Assembly (NCBI GenBank): GCA_049521055.1
Contig: JBEKPE010000045.1
Location: 1 to 14,665 of the forward strand
Origin: FEN-987 sp049521055
GTDB taxonomy: Archaea; Thermoproteota; Bathyarchaeia; 40CM-2-53-6
Reading direction: 5' to 3'
DNA: 14,665 nt
The position numbers and the translations under genes are program-made. Position 1 is the stretch's first letter. Every line of letters begins with the position of its first letter. The notes beneath the pieces are model-generated. The model was not told the origin of the DNA. It was given only the letters and a program-made list of their open reading frames with translations, and searched no databases. Positions 12,991 through 14,665 of this stretch are shown in pieces.

Positions 12991-13029
12991 ATTTATGGTC
13001 GGCACTTTGAATTAAGCAGGGCGAGGAGG
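12991..13029 (+). promoter_or_regulatory. TATA-like box and GAGGAGG site fixing the ilvE start
   Basis: ATTTATGG (12991-12998) is a TATA-like box predicting a transcript start near 13018-13020. GAGGAGG (13023-13029) is a strong ribosome binding site, 8 bases before TTG 13038. The ATG at 13030 touches the site and is out of frame, so TTG is the true start. Confidence 0.6.
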
Positions 13030-13037
13030 ATGTTGAC

Positions 13038-13952
13038 TTGGATAAGGCGGAGAAGATTTGGTATAACGGGCTGTTGGTCGATTGGGAGAGCGCGAGGATA
13101 CATGTCCTAACGCACGCGCTCCATTATGGTACCGCTGTCTTCGAAGGGCTGAGATGTTACAAGGCAGATCCTGGACCTGCGGTTTTCAGGTTGTACGATC
13201 ATGTTTGGCGGCTCATCAACAGCGCCAAAATTTACCTTATGCATTTGGAGTATGAAGCTGACGAGATTGCCGAGGCAATAACGGCTACAATCAAAGCTAA
13301 CAACTTATCAGAATGCTACATTCGCCCAATTGCCTTCTACGGCTACGGAGAAATGGGCGTAAACCCGCTCAAGAACAAGGTCGATGTATCCATAGCCGCT
13401 TTCCGCTGGGGTGCGTACTTGGGTGAGGATGCATCAACCAAGGGAGTCAGGTGCATGGTCTCGTCGTGGCGGAGAATCAGTCCTCTAACTCTCCCACCCC
13501 AGGCCAAATGCTCCGCCAATTACGCAAACGCGAGTTTAGCGAAGATTGAGGCGATAAAGGCAGGATATGCCGAGGCGATTATGCTGAACACCCAGGGTAT
13601 GGTATCGGAGGGTACCGGTGAGAATATTTTCCGCGTAAAACGCGGCGTGCTGTCTACTCCGAACGCCGCCGCAGGCATACTGAGAGGAATCACTAGGGAC
13701 ACTGTAATTCAGCTCGCTGCGGACATGACCATAAGTTGTCACCGAACAGACATAGCCAGAGAGGAGCTGTATACCGCCGACGAACTATTTCTCTCCGGCA
13801 CAGCCGCTGAAATCACACCGATTAGCGAAGTCGACGGAAGGCAAATTGGAAACGGCGATTACCCAATCACACGCAAAATACAGCAAGCCTACGATGATTC
13901 TATTCACGGCCGGAACAAGAAACACCCGGACTGGTTGACATATCTGGAATGA
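13038..13952 (+). CDS. ilvE: Branched-chain amino acid aminotransferase (class IV)
   Basis: 304 residues, full length for IlvE, the PLP enzyme that interconverts Leu, Ile and Val with their 2-oxo acids using glutamate/2-oxoglutarate. The N-terminus IWYNGLLVDWESARIHVLTHALHYGTAVFEG is the fold-type IV signature. IRPIAFYGYGEMGVNP follows, K157 in PPQAKCSANY is the PLP-binding lysine by alignment with E. coli IlvE K160, and MVSEGTGENIF, GITRDTVI and LFLSGTAAEITP are the other conserved blocks. Two of the three marker regions read as in true IlvE rather than D-amino acid transaminase. The TTG start is forced: an in-frame TGA lies ten codons upstream, and GAGGAGG is correctly spaced. It stands alone, so branched-chain biosynthesis genes are probably scattered in this genome. 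Confidence 0.94.
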   Translation: MDKAEKIWYNGLLVDWESARIHVLTHALHYGTAVFEGLRCYKADPGPAVFRLYDHVWRLINSAKIYLMHLEYEADEIAEAITATIKANNLSECYIRPIAFYGYGEMGVNPLKNKVDVSIAAFRWGAYLGEDASTKGVRCMVSSWRRISPLTLPPQAKCSANYANASLAKIEAIKAGYAEAIMLNTQGMVSEGTGENIFRVKRGVLSTPNAAAGILRGITRDTVIQLAADMTISCHRTDIAREELYTADELFLSGTAAEITPISEVDGRQIGNGDYPITRKIQQAYDDSIHGRNKKHPDWLTYLE

Positions 13953-13993
13953 CACGGTGCCCATAAGAACTCGTTCAAATTTCTCATGTTTGC

Positions 13994-14665
13994 TTAGCCG
14001 TCCTGCGGAAGGAATCTTCTAATCAAAACGATGTTTGCAAATATTGCGATGCCGCCCGCCACCATCGGGGCTGGGTAGCCAAAGGTGAGATACAGCCCGG
14101 CTGCGACGATGGGGCCTGCGATACGGACGAGGTAGACCGATGTTGCTAGGGCGCCGAGCATTTCTCCCCTCCTCTCTTCTGGGAACATGGCTGCCGATAG
14201 GTGGAACTGTGCGGGCACCCAGGTTGAAATCGTGAAACCCCACACGATCCCGTATAGAGGAACCAGAGGCTGAGCCGGGTAGAACGCCCATCCCAATACC
14301 ATGACTGCTCCCAGGATTTCCGACATCATAAGCAGTCTTCTCGCACCTATGCGGTGCGTCAACCACCCACCCGGAACGGTGCCCAACACAACTCCGATAG
14401 GCTGCGTGAGGGCGACAAGTCCGAATTCAAACTGGGTGAAGCCCCGAGTTGATAGAAGGGCATACAAGATTCCAGTTCCGAGCGACCAAGCTATTGCGTC
14501 CATCATGAAGATGCTGAAGAACCCTCGGAACTGACTGATACCTTCCCACGTAGCCCTAAGGCTGAGCGAAGCTCTTTGAATCCCATTCGATACGCCTTTG
14601 TCTCGAACCTTGGCGAAGATCAAAGCGAAGCCTACGGTCTCGAGGCCAGCCGCGAGTACAAGAAG
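13994..14665 (-). CDS. MFS transporter, C-terminal part (N-terminus beyond right edge)
   Basis: The leftward frame is open to the window edge; the listed internal start-like TTG is not the true start, because the upstream codons LLVLAAGLETVGFALIFAK continue a membrane helix. About 224 residues are present, containing that helix, a basic cytosolic linker (residues KVRDKGVSNGIQRASL), and then six hydrophobic segments, which fits helix 6 to helix 12 of a major facilitator superfamily protein. The loop GGWLTHRIGARRLLM corresponds to the conserved MFS motif A repeat between helices 8 and 9. The end is short (IRRFLPQDG). The substrate cannot be assigned. It is convergent with ilvE (41-base gap), so no functional link is implied. 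Confidence 0.85.
   Translation of the reverse strand, partial: LLVLAAGLETVGFALIFAKVRDKGVSNGIQRASLSLRATWEGISQFRGFFSIFMMDAIAWSLGTGILYALLSTRGFTQFEFGLVALTQPIGVVLGTVPGGWLTHRIGARRLLMMSEILGAVMVLGWAFYPAQPLVPLYGIVWGFTISTWVPAQFHLSAAMFPEERRGEMLGALATSVYLVRIAGPIVAAGLYLTFGYPAPMVAGGIAIFANIVLIRRFLPQDG

Noticed and set aside
1..14665. CRISPR array, rRNA or tRNA genes
   Set aside because: No regularly spaced repeats or recognisable structural RNA sequences were found by eye on either strand.

Overview
The window looks like a piece of an archaeal chromosome, probably a heterotrophic TACK-group archaeon related to Nitrososphaeria/Thaumarchaeota; the archaeal call is fairly firm, the lineage is not. Reasons: a stand-alone TRAM-domain protein, an HxlR-type and a ribbon-helix-helix regulator, several starts placed about 25 bases after an AT-rich TATA-like box (leaderless style), occasional GAGG-type ribosome binding sites, a transposase relic of an archaeal kind, and base composition near 50% GC. 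Many genes start at TTG or GTG. I see no rRNA, tRNA or CRISPR array.

Layout. 1-1109: two divergent NUDIX-fold genes, the left one cut by the window edge with a perfect NUDIX box, the right one with a degenerate box. 1250-2495: a small three-helix membrane protein and a double CDGSH iron-sulfur protein. 2670-3491: a GC-rich cofactor-free haloperoxidase/esterase-like hydrolase that looks bacterial in origin. 3764-4559: TRAM protein and HxlR regulator, both leftward. 4861-5724: an orphan nucleotidyltransferase-fold protein. 5789-7050: a leftward stretch with a possible tiny ORF, an RHH regulator, a tandem-CBS protein, and the frameshifted 3' end of a DDE transposase that abuts the CBS promoter.

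7132-11851 is the most interesting part. A double-SIS enzyme with the signatures of fructoselysine-6-phosphate deglycase (FrlB type) overlaps by 4 bases a PfkB-family sugar kinase (the role of FrlD). An APC-family permease (the family of FrlA) follows in convergent orientation, and an SDR dehydrogenase is divergent from the permease. The permease and SDR promoters carry nearly the same roughly 22-base element. Together this reads as a candidate archaeal pathway for taking up, phosphorylating and splitting Amadori (glycated amino acid) or similar sugar-amine conjugates.

11876-14665: a probable 40-residue zinc-binding microprotein missed by length cut-offs, a Cys-rich CDF-like membrane protein, a branched-chain aminotransferase (ilvE), and the C-terminal part of an MFS transporter cut by the right edge.
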